A stretch of 64,000 nucleotides of DNA. Origin: Verrucomicrobiota bacterium (lineage in GTDB: Bacteria; Verrucomicrobiota; Verrucomicrobiia; Opitutales; Intestinicryptomonadaceae). Every line of letters starts with the position of its first letter. Within the stretch, counting starts at the first letter, position 1. Below, one piece after another: positions 36,005-44,696 of this stretch. The stretch is from NCBI GenBank assembly GCA_023450935.1, contig JAEXGH010000005.1, forward strand, positions 89,410-153,409, written 5' to 3'. Made by a program: the position numbers and the translations under genes. The notes below the pieces were generated by a model. The model was not told the origin of the DNA. It ran no database searches and was given only the letters and a program-made list of their open reading frames with translations.

Positions 36005-37516
36005 CTACTTCATCAAATCGGCAATCTGCAACTTGGAAACTATGAATTTGTAGTTGGGATCGTCGGGAGGAAGGTTGCCGTCGAGGGCACGCCTGACCGC
36101 CATTGCCATATACTGCCGCGACACTTTGTATTGCGCTATTTTCTTGATGACTATTTTTGTAATAGCCTTTGAAAGTGCGGCGTCCTTTACCTTGTAGTTT
36201 GTTGCAAGCAGGTTCAGCTCGCCAGATGTTATGGTGTTTTCAAGCAGGCGCTCCACTGCGGGCGTGCGCGTTTTTTCGTCGAAGAACAAGTTCCAAAGTT
36301 TCATTCTGTATTGTTCGTCGCCGCGCATAATCAGAATGCGCAACGCCGACATATCGCCCGCGTCGGCGCGCTCTTTGAGGACGCGTTGGACGGCGTAGCT
36401 TGTGTTTTCAAGCAGGACGTTTTCGGCGTAGCGCGAAAGGGGTTCTTCGTTCCCGAGAAAAATCGAATAGATTTTGTTGATGTTGGCTTCGTCGCTGCAA
36501 AGGAAGCGCGCGCTGTAAACGGCAAGACCGCGAATGTCGGGGTCGGGATTGTCAAGCTCGCACGCAATCACGGGGTAGAAGCGGGTGTCGCCCGAAATCA
36601 TAAAGCTCCCCATCGCCGCAAGTTTTGCGCGCCTGCCCAACGACGGGAATTTTGAAACAAGCCACTGCGAATTTTCGAACTTGCGCCCCGTGTTCATAAG
36701 CTTTGCCGCCTCCGCCGAAAGCGCGTTGTCGGCAACTATTATCGAGTCGAGATACGCCGCGCGCGCGGCGGGGTCTTTTATGAACATCGCCCTTGCCGAA
36801 AGCACGCCCTGCGTGTCGGAGGGAATGAACTCCAACGCCTTTGCCGCCGTGTGTTTGTCGCCCCGAGCCGCCGCCTTTTGGGCCATGAACACAAGCGAAG
36901 ACAACGCCGCGTCTTTGCGGAAGTCGTTTTTGGAAAGAATGTCGCCGAGAGCCGCAACAACGTCTTTCTGGAAAAGCCCCGCAATACCCGCCGATTCGTC
37001 ATACCGCGCAAGCGACTTCACCGCGAACACGGCAAGCTGCTTGTCGGACAAATCGTTTGCAATAGCTATTACGACCGCCCTGTCGCTGTCGAGCAACGCC
37101 AAAAGCGCAACCGCGTTTTCCTTTACCGGACGCGCCGCGTCGGGGCTTGCAACAACGTCCTTAAGCGCGGACTGCACTTTGCCCGAATCGAGCGTGGAGA
37201 ACACGTCGCAAACGTAGGCGCAGCGGTCGATGTCGAACAAATACGGCTTCAGAACCTCAACGCAGTCGGAATCGGCAATCGGCTTGAGCAGATTGCACGC
37301 AAGCCTGAATCCCTCGCGCGAAAGCCCGCCCGCCTTGATTGTTTCGAGCAGCTTTTGCGAAATCCCCTCCGCCGCCTCCGCGTTCTGCGCCTTCAGACGC
37401 AGCGAATGGAACCACCCGAGCGAGTCGCCCGCCCGATAGTTTGCCAAATCTGAATATTCGTCGGCGAAACACGCAACCGACGCCGCCAAAACAATAGATG
37501 CAAAAAATCTTTTCAT
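36005..37516 (-). CDS. Exported HEAT-like repeat protein
   Basis: The 503-residue product has a signal peptide (MKRFFASIVLAASVACFADE) and is then almost wholly helical, with repeated Ala/Leu-rich helix pairs of 30-40 residues (for example VKENAVALLALLDSDRAVVIA and RYAENVLLENTSYAVQRVL). That suggests a HEAT or Armadillo-like solenoid used for protein binding in the periplasm. No catalytic motif is seen. GGAGGA precedes its ATG, and it starts 18 bases after the Gfo/Idh/MocA stop, so the two are co-transcribed. Confidence 0.82.
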   Translation of the reverse strand: MKRFFASIVLAASVACFADEYSDLANYRAGDSLGWFHSLRLKAQNAEAAEGISQKLLETIKAGGLSREGFRLACNLLKPIADSDCVEVLKPYLFDIDRCAYVCDVFSTLDSGKVQSALKDVVASPDAARPVKENAVALLALLDSDRAVVIAIANDLSDKQLAVFAVKSLARYDESAGIAGLFQKDVVAALGDILSKNDFRKDAALSSLVFMAQKAAARGDKHTAAKALEFIPSDTQGVLSARAMFIKDPAARAAYLDSIIVADNALSAEAAKLMNTGRKFENSQWLVSKFPSLGRRAKLAAMGSFMISGDTRFYPVIACELDNPDPDIRGLAVYSARFLCSDEANINKIYSIFLGNEEPLSRYAENVLLENTSYAVQRVLKERADAGDMSALRILIMRGDEQYRMKLWNLFFDEKTRTPAVERLLENTITSGELNLLATNYKVKDAALSKAITKIVIKKIAQYKVSRQYMAMAVRRALDGNLPPDDPNYKFIVSKLQIADLMK

Positions 37517-37534
37517 ACGCTTGTCCTCCCTATT

Positions 37535-38848
37535 TTACGCTTGAAGTTCCCACGGCGCGGTGTAGGCGCGGTCGCACAGGCGCGCGGCTTCGGCGTCGCC
37601 CACAATTTCCTCGGTGTCCGGATTCCACTTAATCGGCCTTCCCATTCTGTATGCGATTTCGCCGAGCAAGCACGCCGTGTTGGAGCGGTGCGCAACCTCG
37701 ATGTCTGTCACGGGAATGCGTTTGTCGAGCGCGCTGTCGATAAACGCCGTGAAGTGGTTGCGGAAGCGAAGCGGGAAAAGCCTGTCGGAAGACGGCGGAA
37801 TTTTTATGCCCGAAAGCTCCACGGGATCGGAATACATCACAGACCTGCTCACGAAAAGCTTGCCCTTTGCACCGAAGAACTCCACGCCGTTTTCGTTGAG
37901 GTCCGACATCTCTATTTCCACGCCGTTTCTATAATAGAAAGTAATCTTGAATTTCGAGGGCTGGTCGGAGAAGCCGTCTTTCGGCCATTCGACAAGGTTC
38001 GGAACAATTTCCTCCGGACCGGAGCGATCAATGCCCAACGCCCAGTGCGCCAAGTCGAGGTGGTGCGCACCCCAGTCGGCTATTTTGCCCGCACTGTAGT
38101 TGCACACGCCGCGCCAACGCGTGAAGGTCTTGTTCGGGTGGTAGAACGAACGCATTGCGGGACCCTGCCACATTTCGAAATCAAGCCCCTGCGGAACGGG
38201 GACGGGCTTGAGAACCTCGGCGGCGAAGTTCGACGGAAGCCCTATTTTTATGCGCTTGATGTCGCCCAAATATCCGTTTCTGACAAGTTCCGCCGCGTGG
38301 ATAAACAGCGGGCGCGAACGCTGCCAAGAGCCCGTCTGCCACATTATGCCCGAAGCCTTCACTATGTCGCGCAGGATTTTTCCCTCGCGAATTGTGCGCG
38401 TAAGCGGTTTTTCGCCCCAAACGTCCTTGCCCGCCTTTGCGCAGGCTATGCCGATTATGGCGTGCCAGTGGTCAGGCGTTGCGGTCGAAATAACGTCAAT
38501 GTCCTTGCGGGCGAGGACTTCGCGGAAGTCGTTGTAGCAGGGGATGTCCATGCCGTAAAGCTCGCGGGCGTAGCGCAAACCGCGCCTGTCGAAATTCTTG
38601 TAGCCGTAGTATTGCCGTCCCTCTGTATTGTTTACATCGCAGAGGGCGACAAGCTGGAGGCGTTTGTCGCTTTTGAAATTGGTTGTATTGTTGATTCCCT
38701 GTGTGCCCAGACCGATGACGCCCATTGTCAGGCGTTCGCTGGGGGCTACAGTGCCGTCTCTGCCCAACGCCGACGCGGGAATTATTGTGGGGAAGCCCAC
38801 CGATGCCCCAAAAACGGCCATGCTTTTTACAAACTCTCTTCTGTCCAT
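37535..38848 (-). CDS. Gfo/Idh/MocA-family oxidoreductase with Tat signal
   Basis: The 437-residue protein starts MDRREFVKSMAVFGASVGFP, a twin-arginine export signal, so it should fold with its NAD(P) cofactor before export. Residues 40-160 hold the Rossmann fold (MGVIGLGTQGINN, VALCDVNN), with the EKPLTRTI motif that supplies the catalytic lysine. DWGAHHLDLAHWALG marks the C-terminal domain. Exported members of this group are abundant in Verrucomicrobia and Planctomycetes and act on sugars. Substrate is unknown. It heads a unit with the HEAT-like gene, and a LacI-type palindrome lies 63 bases upstream. Confidence 0.92.
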   Translation of the reverse strand: MDRREFVKSMAVFGASVGFPTIIPASALGRDGTVAPSERLTMGVIGLGTQGINNTTNFKSDKRLQLVALCDVNNTEGRQYYGYKNFDRRGLRYARELYGMDIPCYNDFREVLARKDIDVISTATPDHWHAIIGIACAKAGKDVWGEKPLTRTIREGKILRDIVKASGIMWQTGSWQRSRPLFIHAAELVRNGYLGDIKRIKIGLPSNFAAEVLKPVPVPQGLDFEMWQGPAMRSFYHPNKTFTRWRGVCNYSAGKIADWGAHHLDLAHWALGIDRSGPEEIVPNLVEWPKDGFSDQPSKFKITFYYRNGVEIEMSDLNENGVEFFGAKGKLFVSRSVMYSDPVELSGIKIPPSSDRLFPLRFRNHFTAFIDSALDKRIPVTDIEVAHRSNTACLLGEIAYRMGRPIKWNPDTEEIVGDAEAARLCDRAYTAPWELQA

Positions 38849-38910
38849 ATTATAGATTCCATCTTTTGTTGTAGTAATTGTGTGTGTGAAAAAACGGCGA
38901 ATCCAAAGCG

Positions 38911-38926
38911 TCTCAAACGATTGAGA
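38911..38926. promoter_or_regulatory. LacI-type operator-like palindrome upstream of the Gfo/Idh/MocA gene
   Basis: TCTCAAACGATTGAGA is a 6+4+6 dyad with the AANCGNTT core of LacI/GalR operators. Its inner 14-mer is identical to 7302-7315. At 63 bases before the start codon it is placed as a promoter-proximal operator. The regulator is not encoded in the window. Confidence 0.5.
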
Positions 38927-39037
38927 TTCACGTCGAAAATGATTGCCGCATTTGCGGAGCGCGTCAAGATTTTTTATTTACGAAACGGCGGTTTGTAAAA
39001 ACGGACACCGCGCACAGGAATCGGAGCGGGATTATTT

Positions 39038-39877
39038 TCAGTCCGAACCACCCTTCGCCCGAAGCTGCGCATACACCGCCAGACAAAGACCCGCGACTAT
39101 CGCGAACGCCGAATAGAACGTTCCGCGGCTGAGTCCGCAGATAAGCGACACCCCGAAATCGGGTTCGCGGAAGAGTTCGCAGACAATGCGCAAAATTCCG
39201 TAGAGGACGAGAAATTCGCCCGCTATGCGTCCCTTCGGAGGGTTTCCCCTCCACAAACGCCACTGCGTGTAGGCGAATAAAAACAGTCCCTCGGCGCACG
39301 CTTCGTAGAGTTGGGAAGGGTGGCGCGCGGGAATGTCGGCAAGCGCAGTTCCCGCGGGAGCGGAGTTGGGGAAAATCATAGCCCATGGCACGTCGGAGAC
39401 CTTGCCCCACAGTTCGCCGTTTATGAAATTGGCTATGCGCCCGAAAAATATGCCCAAGCCCGACGACGCTACAACCAAGTCGGCAAGCCTCAAAAAAGAC
39501 TGTTTGTGGACTTTCGAAAACGCCGCGATGGCAAGCAGCACGCCCACAAATCCGCCGTGGCTCGCCATTCCGCCCTTCCACACTTGGAAGAAAACAAGCG
39601 GATTTTCCGCAAACGCGTCGAACGAGTAAAGCAGCATATACCCCAAACGCCCGCCGACAATCACCCCCACAAGCAAGTATGTCAGAAGCGAGGAGTTTTC
39701 GTCCTTATTGAGCGGACTTTTACCCTTCGCCGAATACAGGTTAAAAAGCAGCAGAGCCACCGCAAAACCCGCCAGATATGAAAGTCCATACCAGCGCACG
39801 CCCTCAAGAAAAAAACCGTCGGGAAAACGGAGCGCAAAGGGGTCGAAATTTACAACGTAATGTGATGCCGAATTCAT
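39038..39877 (-). CDS. lgt: Prolipoprotein diacylglyceryl transferase
   Basis: Lgt adds diacylglycerol to the lipobox cysteine of exported lipoproteins. The 279-residue membrane protein has about seven helices and the family signatures GRIANFINGELWGKVSDVPW, ARHPSQLYEACAEG and RWYGLSYLAGF, including the essential Arg and His. Candidate substrates encoded in the window are the lipoproteins at 18.5 and 53.1 kb. It is divergent from the aminotransferase gene. Confidence 0.96.
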   Translation of the reverse strand: MNSASHYVVNFDPFALRFPDGFFLEGVRWYGLSYLAGFAVALLLFNLYSAKGKSPLNKDENSSLLTYLLVGVIVGGRLGYMLLYSFDAFAENPLVFFQVWKGGMASHGGFVGVLLAIAAFSKVHKQSFLRLADLVVASSGLGIFFGRIANFINGELWGKVSDVPWAMIFPNSAPAGTALADIPARHPSQLYEACAEGLFLFAYTQWRLWRGNPPKGRIAGEFLVLYGILRIVCELFREPDFGVSLICGLSRGTFYSAFAIVAGLCLAVYAQLRAKGGSD

Positions 39878-39941
39878 CGAATAAAATGTTTGAAGAATTT
39901 TTTACGGACGTTAACGTATAGACAATTTAAAAATATAATCA

Positions 39942-41336
39942 ATGAAAGAATTTGACCTAAGGCAGTTGGTGGAATCGCGCTTCGGCGAAAACTACGACCT
40001 CCACGAAAAATACGTCAACAGAACGCTTGCGAAAGTCCTGAAAACGATAGGTTTCGACAAGTGCTACAAGTCGGCGAAGGGCGCATATCTTTACGACGCC
40101 GACGGCAACGAATACCTCGACATGATTTCGGGCTACGGCGTCTACGGCATAGGAAGAAACAACCCGGTTGTCGGCAAGGCAATCAAAGACGCCATAGACA
40201 TGGATTTGCCCAATATGGTGCAGCTTGACTGCGCCGAACTCAGCGGACTGCTCGCCGAAAGAATCGTGAAGCTGCACAACAACCAGCTGACCGCCGTGTT
40301 CTTCTGCAACTCGGGCACGGAGGCGAACGAGGGCGCGCTGAAATTCGCGCGCGCACACACCAAGCGGCAGAAAATCGTGTCGATGGACGGCGGCTACCAC
40401 GGGCTGACCTACGGGGCGTTGTCGGTCACGAAAACCCCGCACTTTCAGGAGGGCTTCGGCCCGTTCCTTCCCGAAACCGACGTAATCGGCTTCAACGACA
40501 TCGACGCGCTTGAAGAAAAACTCGAAAAAGGCGACGTTGCCGCGTTCATCGCCGAACCCGTAATCGGGCACGGAGTCGACATTCCCTCCGACGACTTCTT
40601 CCCCAAAGCTCAGGCGCTCTGCCGCAAATACGGCACGCTTTTTATTATGGACGAAGTCCAGACGGGCTTTGCGCGCACGGGAAAAATGTTCGCCTACCAG
40701 CACTGGGGGCTTGAACCCGACATCGTAACGATGGCCAAAGCACTCAGCGGCGGATACGTTCCGTGCGCGGCGTTCGTTACCACGCGCGAAATCCACCAGA
40801 GCGTGTTCTCGCCGCTCGACAACTGCGTAAAGCATTCCACGACTTTCGGCAGAAACAATCTGGCAATGGTTGCGGGACTTGCCTCAATCGACGTAATCGA
40901 GCGCGAGGGGCTGGTCGAAAGGTCGGAGAAAATGGGCGCGCTGCTGAAGTCGAAGCTGGAAGCTCTCAAGGGAAAGCACTCATACATAAAAGAGGTGCGC
41001 GGCTTGGGGCTTATGATTGCAATAGAGTTCCAGGAGCCGAAGGGGCTTCTGCAAAAGGCTGCTTGGAAGGCGTTGAAGGCGGCAAACAACTCGCTTTTCA
41101 CGCAGATGGTGGTAACGTCGCTTATGGACAACTACCGCATAATAACTCAGGTTACAAGCCACGAAGTCCACGCGGTAAAGCTTCTGCCGCCGTTTATAAT
41201 CACGGAGGCTGAAATCGACAGGTTCGTCAAGGCGTTCGACGAAACGCTCGAAGCCGCGGCCAACCCCGCAGGCCCGCTCTGGAAGTTCGGCAAACGCCTT
41301 ATAGCCGCAAGTATGGACAACAAAAAACAGCAATGA
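39942..41336 (+). CDS. Class III PLP-dependent aminotransferase
   Basis: The 464-residue enzyme belongs to the ornithine/acetylornithine/GABA aminotransferase fold. It shows CNSGTEANEGALKFARAHT (phosphate cup), YHGLTYGALSVT, IMDEVQTGFARTG and the PLP lysine in TMAKALSGGYVP. The substrate is undetermined: it is not clearly ArgD, GabT or HemL, although putrescine- or ornithine-type substrates are possible. It is the first gene of a five-gene operon and its stop overlaps yggS by 4 bases. Confidence 0.9.
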   Translation: MKEFDLRQLVESRFGENYDLHEKYVNRTLAKVLKTIGFDKCYKSAKGAYLYDADGNEYLDMISGYGVYGIGRNNPVVGKAIKDAIDMDLPNMVQLDCAELSGLLAERIVKLHNNQLTAVFFCNSGTEANEGALKFARAHTKRQKIVSMDGGYHGLTYGALSVTKTPHFQEGFGPFLPETDVIGFNDIDALEEKLEKGDVAAFIAEPVIGHGVDIPSDDFFPKAQALCRKYGTLFIMDEVQTGFARTGKMFAYQHWGLEPDIVTMAKALSGGYVPCAAFVTTREIHQSVFSPLDNCVKHSTTFGRNNLAMVAGLASIDVIEREGLVERSEKMGALLKSKLEALKGKHSYIKEVRGLGLMIAIEFQEPKGLLQKAAWKALKAANNSLFTQMVVTSLMDNYRIITQVTSHEVHAVKLLPPFIITEAEIDRFVKAFDETLEAAANPAGPLWKFGKRLIAASMDNKKQQ

Positions 41337-42052
41337 TTGACTTCCCCCATTTCAAGGCCAACTGCAACGCCCTCCGCGAACGCGTAGCCCGCGCCGCCGC
41401 AAAGTGCGGGCGCGCCGCCGACTCGGTAAAAATACTGCCCGTAACGAAAACGCACCCGCTCGACGCCGCCGAATTTTCCGCCGAATACGGCTTTGCCGCC
41501 GTGGGCGAAAACAAGGTTCAGGAGGCGTGCGCCAAAATCGAACGGGCGCGCGGCGGCAATTCGAAAGCCGCAGCTCTGCAGTGGGAGCTAATCGGACACC
41601 TGCAGACAAACAAGGCAAAAAAGGCGGTCGAAAACTTCGCGCGAATCCAAAGCGTAGACAGCGTAAAGCTTCTTGAAAAAATCGATTTCGAGGCCGAAAA
41701 GCTCGGGAAAATCCAACGCATACTTTTGCAGGTAAACGCGGGGCGCGACCCCGCAAAATTCGGCGCGGAGTTGGAAGACGCACCCGCCCTGCTCGACGCC
41801 GCGCTCGGCTTGAAGAACGTGGCGGTAGAGGGGCTTATGACAATAGCCCCGCTCGACGAAAATCCCGACTCGGCGCGCCGCTGCTTCGAAAACCTGCGCC
41901 TTTTGCGCGACGGCCTGCGCGCGCGCAGCGGGCTTGCGCTCGACGAACTTTCCATGGGCATGAGCCACGACCTCGAAATCGCAATAGAACATGGCTCTAC
42001 AATGATACGCGTGGGCACGTTCCTCTTCGGCGCGCGCGACTACTCCGTATGA
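41333..42052 (+). CDS. yggS: YggS/PLPBP-family pyridoxal phosphate homeostasis protein
   Basis: The 239-residue single-domain alanine-racemase-like barrel binds PLP without known catalysis and buffers the vitamer pool. Motifs are VKILPVTKTHP (PLP lysine), FAAVGENKVQEA, WELIGHLQTNKAK and LSMGMSHDLEIAIEHGSTMI with VGTFLFGAR. Its coupling to a PLP-dependent aminotransferase fits a PLP-supply role. Overlaps of 4 bases join it to both neighbours. Confidence 0.95.
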   Translation: MIDFPHFKANCNALRERVARAAAKCGRAADSVKILPVTKTHPLDAAEFSAEYGFAAVGENKVQEACAKIERARGGNSKAAALQWELIGHLQTNKAKKAVENFARIQSVDSVKLLEKIDFEAEKLGKIQRILLQVNAGRDPAKFGAELEDAPALLDAALGLKNVAVEGLMTIAPLDENPDSARRCFENLRLLRDGLRARSGLALDELSMGMSHDLEIAIEHGSTMIRVGTFLFGARDYSV

Positions 42053-42939
42053 TTTACACTCCCGCAGACCTCCAAACCGACGCCTTTGCCGACGACGCCC
42101 CCAAGTTCGCCGTTTTCGGCAAACCCATTGCGCACTCGCTAAGCCCGATTATGCAAAACGCGGCCCTCGCCGAGCTTGCAAAAACCGACCCGCGCTTTGC
42201 CCGCGCGCGCTACGCGGCGTTCGAAGTCGATTCGGCGGAGCTTAACGAAGTCCTGCCGCTGTTTGCCGCAAAAAATTTCGCGGGCATAAATTTGACAATT
42301 CCGCACAAGGAAACCGTTTTGCCCGCTCTCGCCGAAACCGACGCGGAGGCGGCGCGCGCGCGGGCGTGCAACACGCTTCTGCGCATTCCGTCGGGCTGGC
42401 GCGGCTTCAATACGGACGGATTCGGGCTTGAAACCGCCATACAAAAGGCGTTCGGCAGAAACTTAGAAAACGCGGACGTCGTTGTTCTTGGCGCGGGCGG
42501 AGCGGCGCGGGGCGCGGCGTTCAGGGCTTTGGCGAAAAAATGCGGGTCGCTTTCGATTGCGAACCGCTCGCGCGAACGCCTGCAAAAACTGGTCGGCGAT
42601 ATACGCGCGGAGGGGTTTGACTGCACCGCGCTGGAACTTTCGCAAGACCTGAAAATTCCCGAAAACGCGGTCGTTGTGAACGCTACGTCGATTGGCTTGA
42701 AGCCCTACGACGCCCCCGTTCTCGACTTTTCGAAATTTCCGCGTTCGGCAGTGTTTTTCGATATGCCCTATCGGCGCGGCGCGCAGACCAATTCAGTGGA
42801 AGCGGCTCGGCAAGCCGGAGTGCGGGCGGAAAGCGGGCTGCCCATGCTTGCGTGGCAGGGGGCGAAATCGCTTTCAATCTGGACGGGGGCGAACATAGAA
42901 AGCGCGGGAAAAACAATGTTGAAATCACTCGGGCTATGA
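42049..42939 (+). CDS. aroE: Shikimate dehydrogenase
   Basis: AroE reduces 3-dehydroshikimate in aromatic amino-acid synthesis. The 296-residue protein has FGKPIAHSLSPIMQNAAL (shikimate site), INLTIPHKETVLP with the catalytic lysine, NTDGFGLETA, and the NADP site VVVLGAGGAARGAAF with a following NRSRERL (NADP-type arginines). It overlaps yggS and the prepilin peptidase gene by 4 bases each. Confidence 0.95.
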   Translation: MIYTPADLQTDAFADDAPKFAVFGKPIAHSLSPIMQNAALAELAKTDPRFARARYAAFEVDSAELNEVLPLFAAKNFAGINLTIPHKETVLPALAETDAEAARARACNTLLRIPSGWRGFNTDGFGLETAIQKAFGRNLENADVVVLGAGGAARGAAFRALAKKCGSLSIANRSRERLQKLVGDIRAEGFDCTALELSQDLKIPENAVVVNATSIGLKPYDAPVLDFSKFPRSAVFFDMPYRRGAQTNSVEAARQAGVRAESGLPMLAWQGAKSLSIWTGANIESAGKTMLKSLGL

Positions 42940-43799
42940 ACGACTTTATCCAAACCGCGGCGGAGTTTCCGTCGATAATCTGCGCAGCCGTTTTCTGTAT
43001 GGGCGCGTGCGTGGGAAGCTTTTTGAATGTGTGCATTCTGCGCATTCCCAAAGGAGAGTCAGTTGTGTCGCCGCCGTCGCACTGCAAATGCGGCGCGCCG
43101 ATAAAGTGGTTCGACAACATTCCGATTCTGTCGTGGTTTGTCCTGCGCGGAAAGGCTCGCTGCTGCGGCGGCAGGATTTCTTTCAGATACCCGCTTGTGG
43201 AGGCGTTGACCGCCGCGCTGTTCCTGCTTTTGTGGCTGGCTTTCCCGCCGGCGGTGGCGGCGGTGTATATGGCGTTTGCGGCGTTGATGGTGTTCTGCAC
43301 GTTCGTGGATTTGGACACGATGACGCTCCCCGACGCCGCGACTGTGGGCGGCGCAATTCTGGGCGTTGCGGCGGTCTGCGCCGTGCCCGAAACGCTCGTT
43401 GAAAACGCCGCGCAAATGCACCCGCTTGAGGCTCACGTTCGGGGATTCGGGTATTCGGTGTTCGGATGCGCGGTAAGTTCGGGCGTGCTCTATTGGATTC
43501 GCCTGCTTGCGGAAACAATTTTGCGCCGCGAGGCAATGGGCGAGGGCGACGTCATTCTGGTCGGCTGCATAGGCGCGTTCTGCGGCTGGCAGGGCGGTCT
43601 GTTTGCGCTGTTCGGAGGGTCGATAATCGGCTGCGCCGTCATGATTCCGATGATTCTTGTTTCGCGCGGATTTTCGAAAAACGCGGGAGAAATCGAAATC
43701 CCGTTCGGGCCGTGGCTGGCGGCGGGAGCTGTCGCGTATATCTTCTGTGCCGACTTTGTCCGCGCCGCGCTCGCCAACCTGTCGGCAGCTTTCGAATGA
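42936..43799 (+). CDS. pilD: Type IV prepilin peptidase / N-methyltransferase
   Basis: PilD cleaves and methylates prepilins and pseudopilins. From the ATG at 42936 (an ATGA overlap with the aroE stop) it has 287 residues. The N-terminal domain has GACVGSFLNVCILRIP and the four-cysteine cytoplasmic loop HCKCG...RCCGG (Cys50, 52, 76, 77). The A24 aspartates are in VDLDTMTLPD (Asp127) and MGEGDVILVG. Several membrane helices follow. It implies a type IV pilus or type II secretion system elsewhere in the genome. Confidence 0.93.
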   Translation: MNDFIQTAAEFPSIICAAVFCMGACVGSFLNVCILRIPKGESVVSPPSHCKCGAPIKWFDNIPILSWFVLRGKARCCGGRISFRYPLVEALTAALFLLLWLAFPPAVAAVYMAFAALMVFCTFVDLDTMTLPDAATVGGAILGVAAVCAVPETLVENAAQMHPLEAHVRGFGYSVFGCAVSSGVLYWIRLLAETILRREAMGEGDVILVGCIGAFCGWQGGLFALFGGSIIGCAVMIPMILVSRGFSKNAGEIEIPFGPWLAAGAVAYIFCADFVRAALANLSAAFE

Positions 43800-44692
43800 A
43801 TATCCTCGACGAATTTCTGACGCGGTTGCAATCGCAAAAGCGGTATTCGCAACACACAATCCGAAGCTACGCAAAGTCGGTCGGCGAATGGCTCGACTTC
43901 CTTGCGGAATCTCAGACCGACTTTAAAGCGGCCGACAGACGCTCGGCAAAACGCTACGTTATGAGGCTTTCCGAAACACTCGAAACGGCGTCGCTGCGCA
44001 ACAGGGTTTCCTCCGTCCGCTCCTTCTACAAGTATTTGATGCAAACGGCGCAAATTGACGAAGACCCGTTTTCGGGCGTCAAGTTGCCGAAACTGAAAAA
44101 AAGCCTGCCCGTTTTTCTGACGGAATCGCAAATGCCGTCGCTGCTTTCAGAGCCGTGGCGCGAGCTTGAAAACGGCGAACGCAACAACCTCCAGACTCTG
44201 CGCGATGCCCTCTGTCTGGAGCTTCTCTACGGCGCGGGGCTGCGCGTAAGCGAACTTTGCGCGCTCAAATGGAAGCACATTGACTTCGCCCGAAACGCCG
44301 CAACGGTTGTCGGCAAAGGCAACAAAACGCGCTTCTGCCCTTTCGGCGAGAACGCGGGCAAACTTCTGCGCCAATGGCGCGACACCTTCGCCCTTTCGTC
44401 CGCCCCCGACGCCTACATTCTCCACACTCCGCAAAAAAAGCCGATGTATCCGCGCTTTGTCCAACGCGCGTTGGCGACATATCTGGCGGGAGCGGGACTG
44501 CCCGCAAACATCACCCCGCACAAACTGCGGCACTCTTTCGCGACGCACCTTGTAAACGCCGATGTCGATTTGCGCGCGCTTCAGGAAATGCTCGGGCACG
44601 CCAGCCTTTCGACTACGCAAATTTACACGCACCTGAACACGAAAAAGCTTGTGTCGGAGCACAGGGCTGCGCACCCCCGCGCCCGCAAGTAA
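43796..44692 (+). CDS. xerC: Tyrosine recombinase XerC-like
   Basis: The 298-residue protein has a SAM-like core-binding domain (1-95) and a catalytic domain with the full active set: Arg150 (GAGLRVSELC), Lys174 (GKGNKTRF), His242 and Arg245 (HKLRHSFATHL), His268 (LGHASLSTTQ) and Tyr277 (IYTHL). Size and lack of extra domains fit chromosomal dimer resolution at dif and not integron or phage integrases. The start at 43796 overlaps pilD by 4 bases. It ends the operon, and the inverted-repeat element begins 5 bases after its stop. Confidence 0.92.
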   Translation: MNILDEFLTRLQSQKRYSQHTIRSYAKSVGEWLDFLAESQTDFKAADRRSAKRYVMRLSETLETASLRNRVSSVRSFYKYLMQTAQIDEDPFSGVKLPKLKKSLPVFLTESQMPSLLSEPWRELENGERNNLQTLRDALCLELLYGAGLRVSELCALKWKHIDFARNAATVVGKGNKTRFCPFGENAGKLLRQWRDTFALSSAPDAYILHTPQKKPMYPRFVQRALATYLAGAGLPANITPHKLRHSFATHLVNADVDLRALQEMLGHASLSTTQIYTHLNTKKLVSEHRAAHPRARK

Positions 44693-44696
44693 AACT

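Noticed and set aside
40142..40835. Long minus-strand frames across the aminotransferase gene
   Set aside because: They are shadows of the strongly supported plus-strand class III aminotransferase.
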